Positions 9,522 to 21,428 are shown, numbered from the stretch's first letter. The stretch: 64,000 bases of DNA from Ochotona curzoniae (GCF_017591425.1 NW_024465655.1:1859501-1923500), one strand, 5' to 3'. The notes: generated by a model not told the origin, from the letters alone. Made by a program: numbers and translations.

Positions 9522-10924
9522 CACACAGCTAATTATACACTTAGCTTACAGCTTGCTAAGTTAACATCACACTCCAGTCCTAACTTCTCAGAGACCAAAA
9601 CACCATCACCTCATTCGCATTTGAAGGACACAGATTTCATTCAGTACCCTTCCCTATCTCTCTGATCAATGACATGGTCATTATGTTGATTTAGTTCTGG
9701 AGCCACCTGACTCCAGTGAAAATGATGCTCTTTGAGCCATAAAGAATGCATCCGGTGAGCTAAAGGAGCAATTCTGGAAATTTCTCCTATTTTTCATCTG
9801 CAAACAAGCTGGCATCAGAGAAGGGACAAGAAGTGTAAGCAAAGTTTAAAAAAAAAAAAGCAAGCTAATACATTACATGTCTTAGTGATTCAATTAATTG
9901 GAAATTTAGCCTGAGGTTGATTACATTCCACACCCAAGCCTTGCACACCGGTTCAAGCAGTGAGGGTGCCAGGACAGCTGCTTGGGGAGGCGAATTTGCT
10001 GAAATATGCTCTTGCTGGCACTGTTCAGGGCAGGATCCCACTGACAGATAATGGGCACTTTATTAAGCAAGACAATCTCACTGCTCAGAAAGAATTTTTC
10101 AAAAGAAACCTCAGGCTTTGTTCCTTCCACTGGAGGGGACCTGAGCCGCGAGGGCTGCTGACAGAAATGAGCCCGGGACATTCACACAGCCTTCCAGAAT
10201 AAAGGAAGGGTGCTTGCCACCTGCAGCCCGAATCCAGCCACTTGCACAAGGAGCCTTTCCTCCGCATCCTGCCAAGCTGTGTGTGCAATGACAAACGCTT
10301 AGATAGAGTACTCAACAGTGCTGCTGTGACTCAAAAGGGGTTGAAATCTTTGCCTTTACCGGTCCAGACTCCGTGTTGGAGGGAAGGGCCAATGCACTGA
10401 GCAGGGAATTCCTCTTTGTAGTCAGGAAGAACATGGATTTGCAAAGAACAGCCTCTAATGAGTGAGCGGGTTTTGTCTGCTATGAGCTTGTCTGATGACC
10501 AACGTGTTTGAGAAGCCTACCTTAGATTTTTGGCTTTTCAGACACAAGCCTTGTTTCTAATGGCATTTGCATGCAATGCCCAAGTTTAAAGATGATTTTT
10601 ATGCAAATTGTTTTGTCTGATGGTATAGTCCGGGGCTGCTCCAGGTGGAACACGCGTCAAGATTCCCATGTTGCCAGTGAAGGCCCTGAGGTGGGAACGC
10701 TGTGCACTTGGCCTTGGGCTCTGCCTCAGAACCACGATTCCCGAGGGCACTTCTGGCTCTAGCACGGCAGCCAGTGCTGCCTCGTGGCTCCAAGGGCGTT
10801 TCGTCTGGGTTCTATGGGATGCAACTCCAGCGATGACCAAGTCACAGATCCTCACTGCACAAATATTGAAAGATTTCATAAAGGATTGGTCTGGTGAATG
10901 TAGAATTCCTGAACCTCAGCACCC
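9522..10924. other. Unassigned, mostly unique sequence
   Basis: No repeat family recognised and no frame above 97 codons with content I can name. Short A runs only. Confidence 0.5.
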
Positions 10925-10935
10925 TGAGTGACTTT

Positions 10936-11609
10936 TTTGGGGGGTGGGGGGAACAGATGTGTTCGTGTATTTTTTTTTTTAAGATTTATTTTTATTATTT
11001 TTTTTATTGGAAAGGCGGATATACAGAGAGGAGAGACAGAGAGGAAGATCTTCCGTCCGATGATTCACTCCCCAAGTGAGCGCAACGGGCCGATGCTATG
11101 CCAATCCAAAGCCAGGAGCCTCTTCTGGGTCTCCCACGTGGGTGCAGCCGTCCTCAACTGCTTTCCCGGGCCACAGGCAGGGAGCTGGATGGGAAGCAGG
11201 GCTGCCGGGATTAGAACCGGCGCCCATATGGGATCCTGGGCGTGCAAGGTGAGGACTTAACCACTGCGCCACCGCGCTGGGCCCGTGTTTGTGTATTTGA
11301 AAGACAGAGTAACAGAACGGAAGTGAAAGACATAGAGGGGGAAAGAATGAAAGAATCTTCCGGTGGCTTATACACTCCCCAAAAGGTCAAAATGGCAGGG
11401 AATGGGCCATGCTTAAAGCAGAAGCCTGGAGCTTCTTTCTACTCTCCCACATGGGTACAGGAACTCAGAGCCATCTTCAGCTGCTTTCCCAGGTGTATTG
11501 GCAGGAAGGTGGATCTGAAGTGGAGCAGCCAGGTCTTGAACTGATGCCCATAAGGGAGGTTGGGTTTGTGGGTGGCAGCTTAACCCACTATGCCACAATG
11601 CCAGCTCTT
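10936..11609 (-). mobile_element. Old C-SINE, antisense, split by a younger one
   Basis: Flanked by tgagtgacttt on both sides (10925-10935 and 11610-11620), a perfect 11-bp target duplication. The outer element resumes after the inner SINE at 11285 (gaaagacagagtaacagaa) and ends with its head at ctatgccacaatgccagctc. Confidence 0.88.
10971..11284 (-). mobile_element. Young C-SINE inserted into the older C-SINE
   Basis: Young subtype, from a T-rich start to ccaccgcgctgggccc. Target duplication gtgttcgtgtattt before and gtgtttgtgtattt after (one mismatch). A segment around the ggtcccaaag region is shortened relative to other young copies. Confidence 0.95.
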
Positions 11610-11620
11610 TGAGTGACTTT

Positions 11621-11951
11621 AAAAAAAAAGATTTCTTTATTTTTATTGAAAAGTCAGATATACAGAGAGGAGGAGAGACAGAGAGGAAGATCTTCCATCG
11701 GATGATTCCCTCCCCTAAGTGGCCACAATGACTGGAGCTGAGCCAGTCTTAAGCCAGGAGCCTGGAGCCTCTTCTGGATCTCCCACGCGGATGCAGGGTC
11801 CCAAGGCTTTGAGGCATCCTTAACTGCTTTCCCAGGACACAAACAGGGAGCTGGATGGGAAGCGGGCCACCAGCTTTGGAATCAGTGCCCATATGGGATC
11901 CTGGTGCGTGCAAAGTGAGGACTTTAGCCGCTAGGCCACCATACCGGGCCC
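11621..11951 (-). mobile_element. C-SINE, antisense
   Basis: Starts right after the tgagtgacttt copy of the neighbouring element and ends ccaccataccgggccc. Belongs to the gtcagatatacagagagg subtype. Third antisense C-SINE in a 1-kb cluster, suggesting the A/T-rich tail of one served as target for the next. Confidence 0.92.
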
Positions 11952-13138
11952 AAGAGTAAAATCCATTTGAAAGGCGACTGGATAGACAACTCATGTTTAC
12001 TGGTTCACCTCGAAATATTCCCCCTGCCCCTGACCCAGTGGCCCCAGGGCAAGACTGGGGTTAGAGGCTGAAATGGGGAGCAGGAAAACAGCCCAGATTT
12101 CCTGTGTGGAGGCAGGAACCGGAATAACTGAGTTAGCATCTGCTGCCACCAGATGCCATCAGCATCTAACTGAGTTAGAATCTGGGCTAGCAAGAAGCCG
12201 GCATTGAGGGGCAGAACAGGGCATCAAAATCGAGGATTCTAGCATGGGACCCAGGCATCTTGACTCATGCTGTAACTGACCAGGCCGAACACTTGCCCCG
12301 GAATGACCTGGAAGTGTAGAACTAGCAAGATCCTCACACACCTACTGTCCCTCTTATTTTTCAGATCAGAAGACTGAATTCCAGCAAGTGAGTCATGACT
12401 CTGCTCGTTAGTTAATGCTGCAAGTCACCGAGATGGTTAGCGAGAGATGAGTGACAGGAAGCCAGATCTGTCCTACCGACCATGGCCTCTCTCGCTTTAA
12501 CCGTGGCCTCGCTGCTATCATCCCACTTGAGTGAGTGCCTGCTAACCGCTTGCCAAATCTAACAGGCACCATTGACGTATCAAAGAAGAGATTTATGACT
12601 CAAACGCATGATTACAGGACTGCCAACAATGTCCTTGGGAAAGATTAATAATCTCATGCCAAATGGAGGCACTGCCCGCGTGAAAAGCAGAGGGAACTGC
12701 ACAGGCCAATCTTATCGCGGGTTGAAACACAACCGAGAGCGGATCACACAACCCTGCGGCAGGGCGGTCGGCAAGTGCTATTCATCCATCACTCGATTCA
12801 AAGGGAGAAGAAAACACACGTGTTCCCAAGCCACGCTCCTGAGTAGCTCCGTGGCAGAATGCCAGCTGCGCGCTCCCACTCCACGACCAACTGTCCATTC
12901 CACAATCCGTGCTGTAACGCTGCCTCCTGATCACGGCCCCATTCTCTTACCAACCTGTGTGCTGCTGAACCCTGTTGTTCGAAACAACAACGCAACCCTA
13001 GGGGCTCCTATTCAACGAGCTTTTCTTCTCCCTTCTTCGATGCGGCTTCCGTGGAATCTTGGCTGATCCAGAAGATGCTTTGCGAAACTTCCAGACCATT
13101 TGTCAACAAGGGGGCAAAGCAACATCACACGCTGGGCT
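11952..13138. other. Unassigned sequence, possible MIR trace
   Basis: Mostly unique. At 12340-12440 a phrase like cagatcagaagactgaattcc resembles the 3' part of an antisense MIR, too weak to call. A short direct repeat, taactgagttag, occurs twice 43 bp apart (12125 and 12168). A 152-codon frame (12608-13066) shows no domain and is rejected. Confidence 0.45.
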
Positions 13139-13240
13139 GCTTGAGCCCTGGGCTGGGTGGCACGTGGAGCAGCTAGGACAAGAATCGGCACCCATATGGA
13201 ATCCCAAGGACTTTAGCCACTAGACTACCGTGCAGAGCCC
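13139..13240 (-). mobile_element. C-SINE 5' fragment, antisense
   Basis: Only the tRNA-like head portion survives: ggagcagctaggacaagaa, cacccatatggaatccc, then ttagccactagac and a final gcagagccc. The tail two thirds are missing. Confidence 0.8.
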
Positions 13241-13499
13241 AACAGCATATTCTAAAGCAGGATCTGCAGGCTGTCTGCTGTGGCCCAGCTGTGGCCTACC
13301 GGCATGGCTACAACAACCTGAGGGTGTGCATGGCTGTTTTCATGCTACGGTAGCACAACCAAGCAGTTACAACATTGCATGGGTCTAAAGCAGGAACTAT
13401 CTATGGTCTGGAAAAGTTGGCTGACTCTCACTATAAACCACTCCGGGAGGTACCGGGACTGCCCTCCCCTCCCACCTTTCAAAATAGTGGTTAGGATCA

Positions 13500-13838
13500 C
13501 GTCCCAGTGGGTGAAGATGCTTCTTACCACACCTGCATCTCGTATCATAGTGTCTGTGCTGACTAATGCTGTTTCTTATCTGGCTTCCTGCTGATGTGCG
13601 TGGGAGGCAGTGGATGACAGCTCAACTGGTTGGGTCCCTGCCGCCACATGAGAGGAGGCATTCCAGGCTAGAGGCTTCCCTGTCTGGCCCCACTCTGATT
13701 ATTGCGGCCATTTGGAACATGGCCGCAATAATCTTCCACTGGAACATCTTCCAGTGGTTGGAAGATCTCCTCTCTCTCTCTGTCTGTCTGTCTGTCTCTC
13801 TCTCTTTCTGCCTTTGAGTAGATGAAAAAAATAAAAGC
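13500..13838 (+). mobile_element. Old C-SINE with internal rearrangement
   Basis: Family order is clear from ggcttcctgctgatgtgcg to the CT-rich end and A-rich tail. Between the gattattgcggccattt block and the gttggaagatctcc block, the expected spacer is replaced by a segment that forms two adjacent hairpins (see 13698-13757). Confidence 0.82.
13698..13757. repeat. Two adjacent perfect hairpins
   Basis: attattgcggccat (13698-13711) is the exact reverse complement of 13719-13732, with a 7-nt loop. ccactggaa (13736-13744) is the exact reverse complement of 13749-13757, with a 4-nt loop. Other C-SINEs in the window lack these second arms, so the arms appear to be local inverted copies, as template switching during replication would make. 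Confidence 0.9.
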
Positions 13839-13892
13839 AAGCATGAAAAATAAAACCTAGTTAGTCATTTAAAAAATAAATAGAAGTACCAC

Positions 13893-14148
13893 TACAGATT
13901 GAGTACCTAGCGGTTAAGGCACCCACATCCTACATCTGAGTGTCTGGGATGAGTCCCTCTTTGGCTTGGCTGCCCAGCCCCGGAAGGCAGTGACAGAGGC
14001 TCCAGGATTTGTGTCCCTGTTGCCCACATGGGAAACCTCGCGTTTCAGACTCCTGCCTTCAGCCTGATCCAATCTTGGAGACCGGACTAAGAAATGGGAG
14101 TTTGCTTGCTTTCTCTTTCATTCTCAAATGAATAAGTAAGTCTGTCTA
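13893..14148 (+). mobile_element. C-SINE, very old
   Basis: Traces of the head (acctagcggttaaggc), a decayed middle (cccacatgggaaacctcg, cctgccttcagcctgatcc) and a tail aatgaataagtaagtctg. No target duplication found. Confidence 0.6.
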
Positions 14149-15080
14149 ATTCTTTTTCATTTGTTTTTAAAGTTGAAGAAACTTAGGCTGGGAAAGAGAA
14201 AACCGAATTATCTCTAGGTTATTCTGAGTGGCAGGAGAAGAACAGAGCAAAGAGTCCAGATTTCCAACCCACAGATCTGTTACGTTTCAACCAGCACTTC
14301 GACAGGGATTAACTAAAAATGAATTGAGAACAAGTCTGGAATGAACGAGGGAAGCCATCCAACAGTTGGAAAGTGAAGTTACAGCTCAGTCCAGAAATGC
14401 CAGAGGGGAGGAAACAGAATCGGTGCCAGCAGCGGGGTACAAGGACATCCAGGACAAACGGCACCTGCTCCGTGGCTTTTCAAGGGCAAGGCTATGCCAC
14501 GTCTCTGACTTCCTGAAACTGTGGGTTGTGCACATTTGTCCAAGGACACAACTTTGTGCATGCTATTGAGTACATGTGTATGTGTCGTAACAAAACCCTA
14601 AGGCCTTTGCAGGAAAGTCTCAAACTGCACAAACACGAGGGTTATAGAGTCTGTCTACTCTGAAAAAAAAAAAAAAAAAAAAGACCAGGCTCTAGGCAAT
14701 CAAGCAAATGTTGGCCTGGCCAGTTCCTAGTGTTTTTTTTTTTTTTTAACGTCCATCCCTAAGAAAGCTCACAAGGGAACTTTGTGCATGATGGTTTTTA
14801 TCACTGGTAATATGCACAGCCCTCATTTGATCTCATAGCTTCAAAAGAATACGCTATCAAAACCAGTGACTTTATGACTTGCCATTTATCATGTTCTCCC
14901 CTATTTTGAAGAGAACAAAGTACACATTTTCCCAAGTGCCATTGAAATTTTAACTACTGCTCTCTCTTTCAGGGCTTTGGGGAGTCTTAATCAAACAAGA
15001 ATCAAACAAACTGGAATTTGTTATGTAATTTTCCATCTATAGAAATGCAGATGATACTTAGAGTCAGGATAATTTCAGAC
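14149..15080. other. Unassigned sequence with A and T runs
   Basis: An A20 run near 14663-14682 and a T16 run near 14732-14748. The A run is not preceded by a polyadenylation signal or by a recognisable gene copy, so I do not call a processed pseudogene. Confidence 0.45.
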
Positions 15081-15082
15081 AC

Positions 15083-15083
15083 C

Positions 15084-15124
<41 letters not shown>
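15083..15124. repeat. (AAT)n microsatellite
   Basis: About 14 uninterrupted ATA/AAT units. Likely length-polymorphic. Confidence 0.95.
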
Positions 15125-15433
15125 CAGTCGTGAGAGGTGAAATATTTTGTAAAATTACCAGTCTGCTTGGAGTCATTTTCTGAGAGGGTTTGGAGTTTGC
15201 ATTTGTTAATTTATTTCCTAGTAGTAAACTTGAACTGTGTACCAGGACACGCATGCCCAGTTCTAAAGCAACACCCCTGGATGGCTTTCGAAATATCCAC
15301 TTTGGCCACCGTTAGTGAGATAACAAATGGAAGTCCCCCGAGTCCTACCCCGGCCACAGTTGATTGGTCAGTGGAGCAGGACAGCCAGCAACACTGAGAC
15401 CAGAGAACTCTTCCGTCTGGAATTTGAATTCTT
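15125..15433. other. Unassigned sequence
   Basis: No gene or repeat recognised. Confidence 0.5.
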
Positions 15434-15752
15434 AAAAAAAAAGTCTATATATTTATTTGAAAGGCAGAATGAAAGAAAGGAAGAGAGAGAGAGAGAGTTC
15501 TGTTGCCGGGTTCGCAAACGCAGGATCTGCGGCAGGCCTAAGTGGAGAGCTTGGAGATCATCCCAATCTCCCAGGAGGGCACAGGGGTGCAAGCGCTTGG
15601 AGTGTCTTCCACTGTTCTCCCACTCTTGTGTGCAGGAAGCTGGATGGGAAGTGGAGCAGCTAGAACTCAAACTGGGGCTCAGCAACCCACCGCACAGCCA
15701 CATGGGCCCCAGGATTTCCTACTGGGAGAATAAGGACAGTGCCCCCTCTGAT
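15434..15752 (-). mobile_element. C-SINE, old, antisense
   Basis: T/A-rich head with atttatttgaaaggcagaat, a purine block gaaaggaagagagagagaga, and family blocks gctggatgggaagtggagc and cacatgggccccaggattt. The head end is poorly preserved. Confidence 0.78.
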
Positions 15753-16090
15753 GAGGTCTGAGTTGTAAGACTTGCATCTCTGGAGCAATCAGAGGTCATC
15801 TTTTATTTTATGTTGATGCTAAAAGTGATGAGAACTGGTTTGTTGGGAGGGAGAAAGAAGAGGAAAGCAGATACTCCGACAGGAAGAGCTGAATGGAGAA
15901 GATGATGAGGTCATGAATGTGTGCTCCTGTTTGTTCCTGAATCCCAGCTGTGATTTTTATTATTGCCTTGCATATAATACATTTATAGCCTTACAAGAAA
16001 AACAATCCGTCTGTTTCAACTCAGTGGAGAGGGACTCTAACATTTGGTTACTAAATTGGCTTATGAAATACGCCGTATCACATGTTGTAA
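15753..16090. other. Unassigned sequence
   Basis: No gene or named repeat seen. Confidence 0.5.
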
Positions 16091-16400
16091 GAAGGGGTGG
16101 AGTGTTGGACCTCGTGATTAAAATACCAGTTACCATGGCGGTGTCCCGAAGGGGCGTGCTTGGGTTAGATGCCTGGCTGTGGCTGCTGGTCCAGCCTCCT
16201 GCCAATGCAGATGCCACGAGGCAGCATGATGGTTTATATCAATGAGCTCTTGCCAGCCGTGTGCGGTAGGCGTATGAATATCTGCTCTCTGCCTAGCTCC
16301 AGCTGCTGTGGACATCTGGGGGAGTGAACCAGCAGATGGGAACTGCTCTGTTCGTGTCTCTGTCTTTATTCCCCGCCTTTTAGACAAACAGACAAGGACA
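16091..16400 (+). mobile_element. C-SINE, very old and rearranged
   Basis: Recognised by its 3' half: gctccagctgctgtggacat, gggagtgaaccagcagatgg and a ctctgttcgtgtctctgtc end. The 5' half retains only patches. Confidence 0.6.
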
Positions 16401-16795
16401 GATTTGAAAACTTCAGCATGCGCTAAAGCAGAAACGGAACCGCAGCCGTATTTGCCTTTTGCCACACCTCCCACTCCATCATTGCATTGCCTCACGGCTA
16501 TCATGGGTTTAATGCAGAATCTTTCCAATGTCTCATGTCCCTTCGTGTTCATTGCTGCCATTCTATTTCAGGCCCACGTCCCGTACTAGTCACTGAACTG
16601 GCCTCCTAAACGTGTTCTAATCCCCAGCAGTGTTAACTCCCCAATTCTAGCCAGAGCTGTTTTTGAGCTCTGGTTTAGTGATGGCATCCTCCTGCCTACA
16701 CACAGGCACTGCGTGCATGTCCTCTCTTAGTCGTGTGTATGGTGTCCCAATGATTACAACCAAATTACCGGGAGCTTCAGAAAACTTCCTTCCTG
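16401..16795. other. Unassigned sequence
   Basis: At 16770-16790, gggagcttcagaaaactt faintly resembles the end of the MITE-like element at 3958, too short to call. No gene seen. Confidence 0.4.
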
Positions 16796-17098
16796 GGTTG
16801 GAATGGTGGCACAGCGAGTGGAGCTGCTGCTTGTGGTGGCCAGGGCTTCATACAGGAGGGCTGGTTCAACTCGCTGCTGCTTCACTTCTAACTCAGCTTC
16901 CTGCTGCTGTTTCTGGGAGAGGAGAAGAAGGTGGCCCGAGTGCCCGTACCCCTGCCACCCATGTGGGAGACCCGGATGGAACTTCAGGCTCCTGGTTTCC
17001 ACCTGACCCAGCACAGCCTGTCATGGCTATTTGGAGAGTGAACAAATCATTGGAAGACCTCTCTCTCTCTCTTCCTTCCTCTCTCTCACTCAGTATTT
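16796..17098 (+). mobile_element. C-SINE, old
   Basis: Head ggttggaatggtggcacagc, middle ccatgtgggagacccgg and ggctcctggtttccacctg, end gagtgaacaaatcattgg followed by a CT-rich stretch. The tail is replaced by a (TG)n tract. Confidence 0.82.
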
Positions 17099-17121
17099 GT
17101 GTGTGTGTGTGTGTGTGTGTG
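17099..17121. repeat. (TG)n microsatellite
   Basis: About 11 TG units at the end of the C-SINE, probably grown from its tail. Confidence 0.9.
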
Positions 17122-17339
17122 TCTCCCTCCTGTCATAATGGTAGGAACACCTTAGCTTGGTTCTAGAAATTTGTGTATAATGGTTCTGAAGTGGAGTCTT
17201 TGATCAACATTGGAAACATCCCTCCCATGCTTTCCCAAGGTATGCAGCAGCAAACGGAAGAATGACACTAGGATGCAGGTGCAAATCCTGATGCAGACAT
17301 CACACAGGCAGGCCTCTGCCCACTTCCCTCCCCTTGTCA

Positions 17340-17660
17340 CAAACCTGCCCCTGTCCCCTGCTCTCCAGCCATGGTGGCCTCTGCTCTCGGTTCCTCAAAG
17401 TTGCCCCACTCCTTCCTGCCGGCCCACAGGCCTCTGAGCAGACTCTTCCTACGAAGCAAGGCCACTTCCCTCCTGCTCCTTAGCTCAGTCCATGCCCGGA
17501 GCCCAGGCTTAGCGAGTGCTGCGCCCTCCCTCTGGGGCACTTGGCACCACATGGTGCTATTCTTCTGCATAATTCTTTGAATAATGCTTACCTTCCTCAA
17601 GAGACTGTAAACCCCATGCAGGCAGAGGTTGTGTGTACTTTATATCTAGCTCAACTTCCA
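17340..17660 (+). mobile_element. L2 LINE 3' fragment
   Basis: The 3' signature gagactgtaaaccccatgca..gcagaggttgtgtgtact matches the end of L2, and the upstream pyrimidine-rich part (ggcctctgctctcggttcct, gcccactccttcctgcc) fits the preceding L2 segment. Heavily diverged, as expected for this age. Confidence 0.65.
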
Positions 17661-18509
17661 CTCCAGGCTACCTGTGGAAAGGACCAATTAGGAGAAGGGT
17701 AGCATTAACTAGGGGTCACTCTCCAGCCTGTGGCGAACTAGAATTCATATTCAAAACAAATCCCAGAGGAAAGCCACATTCTCAGGGGCCTGTGCAGAAC
17801 AAAGCTCCAAGAAAGAAAGGAAAAAAAGAGGTTGATGATGCACTGTGTGATGAAAGACAAAGAAACATCAGAACTGAGGGTTAATGAAAGGCTGGCAGGA
17901 GGGGCATCTGGTCAACCACATCTGGCCTTCAGTTTTGCTTGTCACTATCTTCTACCTGTGACTTTGGGGGTGTGGCCCAAGAGCAGAAACAAAGAACCTT
18001 TGCCCGGCAATCCCCTGGGACTGGGCAGGGCAATGCAGCCAGCCCTCTGGGCACACTGAGACAGACTGAGAGTTTGTTTGGGTGCCACAGAGGGGAACTC
18101 ATCCAGCTGAAAGCGTTTCAACTCAGTAATGGAGCTTCGAGCCCAACTCCCTGGTTTCAAACCCCTGAAGGTAACTCAGCTATTTACGTACAGTGTTCTC
18201 TGCAATTCCAGTTCCCAATGGGGGCGAGGGGTGATAACAGGACCTACTTGGGAGCGTGCATAGTAGGTGATAAGGGTGTGTTCTATTAAATCATGGTAAT
18301 TAGAAATACAAGGAATTCTAGCCCAGCAATCCTTCAACCACTGGTTTTATCACTTTATTTCTCCCCTAAGTATTCTACCAGCTTCCCTATTTATTCATTT
18401 TTAACAAATCTCTTATTCTAGTTGGTTAGCAACTGGATCCCTGGCACAGCCCTTTAACCATACAGCTGAACTTGCCACCATCAGATAGGGAAAAGCTATT
18501 CTTTGTGTA
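17661..18509. other. Unassigned sequence
   Basis: Unique-looking. The 116-codon frame (17939-18289) has no domain I recognise. No gene called. Confidence 0.5.
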
Positions 18510-18832
18510 AGATTGATTTATTTTTTATTGGAAAGACAGATTGCAGAGAGAAGGAGAGACAGAGAGAAAGACCTTCCTCCTGCTGGTTCAATCCCCAAAT
18601 AATTGTAACAGCCATAGCCTAGCCAATCTAAAACCAGGGGCCAGAAGCATCTTCCAGGTCCTCCACATGGGTCCTGGGTCCCAAGGTTTTGGTTCATCCT
18701 TCACTGCTTTACCAAGCCACAGGCAAGGAGCTGGATGGGAAGTAGAGAAGCTAGGATCCAAACTGGCACCCACATGGGGTTCCAGCACTTGCAGGTGGAA
18801 GATTAGCAAACTGAGCCATTTGCATCATCCCA
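18510..18832 (-). mobile_element. C-SINE, antisense
   Basis: From gattgatttattttttatt to a decayed head at catttgcatcatccc. Possible target duplication aaagctattc before and aaagttattc after (9 of 10 bases match). Confidence 0.88.
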
Positions 18833-19339
18833 AAGTTATTCAATCATTTGCAAAGAAGATCAAAGTGAAAAAATACTTATGACTTGCAAATTTCTGATAA
18901 ACCGTATGTCTATAGATGTCTTGCCTTCTATCTGCAGTATTGAAACAACAGCGAGTCTGAAAAGGGACTTGAGGTTGTATTTTAACTTCCATACCCTGTG
19001 GCATCTCCAAAGGGCCGGATTGTCAGCTCTGGTGGGAAGATGGAGAGCTTGGATCAGCATCCCTACCTAGGCTGTCGCACAGGTGACCGACCTGCAGCCT
19101 CCGCAACCCTTCAGTCCCTCGTTATCACTGGTCCTTGGCTTCCTGGGACAAGGAGAAGGTGAGGATCTATTTATGCACATGCCCTTAGATGAAACCATCT
19201 TAACATACACTTGACCCTGAGAAGCACTCGGTCTGTTATAGATACTGTTGGTGAACCAAGACCACTCAGGATGTCATTATGTTTTAACCATGCAAGTATC
19301 TGTTGGCAGTTCCATTTGTGTCCTGTGGGGAAGGACAGC
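18833..19339. other. Unassigned sequence
   Basis: No gene or repeat recognised. Confidence 0.5.
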
Positions 19340-19480
19340 TATGGCTAACCGGATGTGTCAGCTTGGCTAAGTTGCTCCAGGAGAGTTCGATCTTGCAGGA
19401 AGCACAGAATTGCATCAACAGAATCTATGAAGCAGTATGCCCTTCCTAGTGTCGCTGTGTCTCAGCAAAAGATCTGAGGG
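19340..19480 (+). repeat. Ancient interspersed repeat, family not assigned
   Basis: The blocks atgtgtcagcttggctaagt and gcagtatgcccttcctagtg resemble a widespread old eutherian repeat that I recall but cannot name with confidence. Non-coding. Confidence 0.35.
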
Positions 19481-19516
19481 AACCTGAAGGCAGGCTGCCT
19501 GCGTAGAAAGATTGCC

Positions 19517-19581
19517 ATCTTCCTTCTCTTTACCTTCCATTTCTTTTTCCCTTCCCTTCCCTGCCTTTCCCTTCTCCTTCA
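19517..19581. repeat. Polypyrimidine tract
   Basis: Nearly pure C/T run in tcccttccctt-type units, capable of triplex formation. It abuts the antisense C-SINE that follows. Confidence 0.8.
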
Positions 19582-19876
19582 AGGTTTATTTCTTTTATAG
19601 AGAGAAAATGAAAGACAGGTCTCCTACCTATGGGTTCACTCCCCAAATGGCTGCAACAGCCAGAACTAAACTGATCTCAACTGGGGGCCAGGAGCTTCTT
19701 CCAGGCTCCCACATGGATGCAGGGACCCAATGACCTGGGCCAAACTCCACTGCTTTCACTGGCCCAGCAGGCCGTTGGAAAGGAAGTGGAGCAGCTGGAA
19801 TCTGAACTGGCCCCATGTGGGATGACAGTGTTAGCAGGTCAAAGATTAGCCCACAAATCAACTATGCCAGTCCGTC
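19582..19876 (-). mobile_element. C-SINE, old, antisense
   Basis: aggtttatttcttttatag start, cactccccaaatggctgcaa block, cccacatggatgcagggacc block, head at caactatgccagtcc. No target duplication found. Confidence 0.82.
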
Positions 19877-19993
19877 GAATATATTGGTTCCTGACTTCAG
19901 ACACTGACTGGAATGACTTACTTGGTTCTTCTCCAGCTCCAGGTTTTAAGAGAGGATCTTGATTTGTCAGCCTCCATAACCACATCAGGTAAT

Positions 19994-20029
<36 letters not shown>

Positions 20030-20041
20030 ACACACACACAC
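19994..20041. repeat. (CT)n(CA)n compound microsatellite
   Basis: About 19 CT units interrupted once by TT, then about 6 CA units. Confidence 0.95.
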
Positions 20042-21412
20042 TGGTTTTGCTTTTTTGGAGTACCCTAACTTTGGAAGATTGTTCTGCTATGGCGGATTTA
20101 GATGGCTAAATGTCACTGAGCTAAGGCCCTCACAAAAGAGCATTTTTTGAGAAATACCAAGCACTGTGAACATGAGTCAGCCCAGGCGTGATGCTGTGGG
20201 GGGAGGGAACAAGGGGCATTGACCTCGACTGAACGCTGTCTATGTGTCAGTCACTTCCACAGTGAAGTGGAACCCACTGCAACCAACAGGCAGTACTGAA
20301 TGCTCTGTGGCCTTAGTTCGGGAACAGGTGCCAGGCACGAGTTCTATCATTTGTCTTTCACAAAACATATGGGACTTTCTAACTCAAGAAAGTCTTAATT
20401 ATGGTCCCGTTGCAGGCTAAAGGGAGTTCGTTTTCCTGGGAGGTGGAGGAAGTTATGCAAATTTCAAAGAAGTGGAAAGTCACTGCTCCTACTGAAAAAA
20501 AAAAAATTGCATCTTTGTGATGCCAAATAGGTCACTGGACATTCCCTCTTCCTGACCCCGAGCAGCTGGCATGAGGTTTTGCAGCCCAGGGAGGTGTTGT
20601 GGTCACTCCCTGGAAAGACAATGGGACTGCTGTCACAGGTCCAGGAACACCCCCCCCCCCCCTGCCCCCCAGGTCCTGGAAATCGCAGGAAACCTTCCAG
20701 ACGGGGCATGGCCCAGACGGAGAAGCTAACATTTTTATTGCAAGAGATGAAGCAAGGGCCAGGAAGTTAGTTTTTCAGACCTATATCAAGAGGGCAGCCT
20801 GGAGTCCCCAGGCCTCCTGGGAAGACTTTTGTGGCAAGGTCAGAGGAGGAAAAGACCTCCCACCGAGGTTCCCCCCTCCCCCCGCTCACTTTCACTGCTC
20901 AAACAGACCCCACCTCGTCCCTGCGTCTCTGTAATAAAGTCACAATCCCATACAGTAACTACAAGTTGTAATGAAAAGAAGCAATGAAGAAGATTCGCCA
21001 CTGGACACCCTGCCTTTGTCACTTGGTTCTGTCACCCACTTCTTTGGAAGGCTGTAAAGCAGGAGTGGGGTGAGGACAGCGGAGTGACAGGGGGAGCAGG
21101 GTGTGGCCAAAGGGTCACTGAGACACCTGCTGCATGTAGACACATAATCAGGATTTTGGGTTCTCTCTCTGCGGGGGTTTTTATCAGCCTGATAAGCCTT
21201 CCTGCTTATCAACAGTGACAATTTGGTTCTCTCTTTTCATGAGAATGACGAAGGTTCTGGACTTGCCAGCCTTCTCTGTAGTCTTGGCGCTTTGCCTGTG
21301 ACACGGACTCCTGCGCTAAGTTCCAACAACACAAACTGAACTCACACACTTGTTGGGTGTGAAGGGAGCCATGTAACCGGTTACAGAGAATATAACTTAC
21401 GTTGGTTTAGTT
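20042..21412. other. Unassigned sequence with C-run
   Basis: Contains a C14 and C6 run (20650-20672) and a second C-rich stretch (20873-20884). An AATAAA at 20933 has no gene in front of it that I can identify. Overlapping frames up to 111 codons are low-complexity and not called. Confidence 0.45.
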
Positions 21413-21428
21413 AAAGAAAACTACAAGA

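Noticed and set aside
12608..13066. 152-codon plus-strand open frame
   Set aside because: Composition is unremarkable and no domain or splice signal is visible.
14330..14682. Possible processed pseudogene ending in A20
   Set aside because: No polyadenylation signal, no recognisable parent gene and no flanking duplication.
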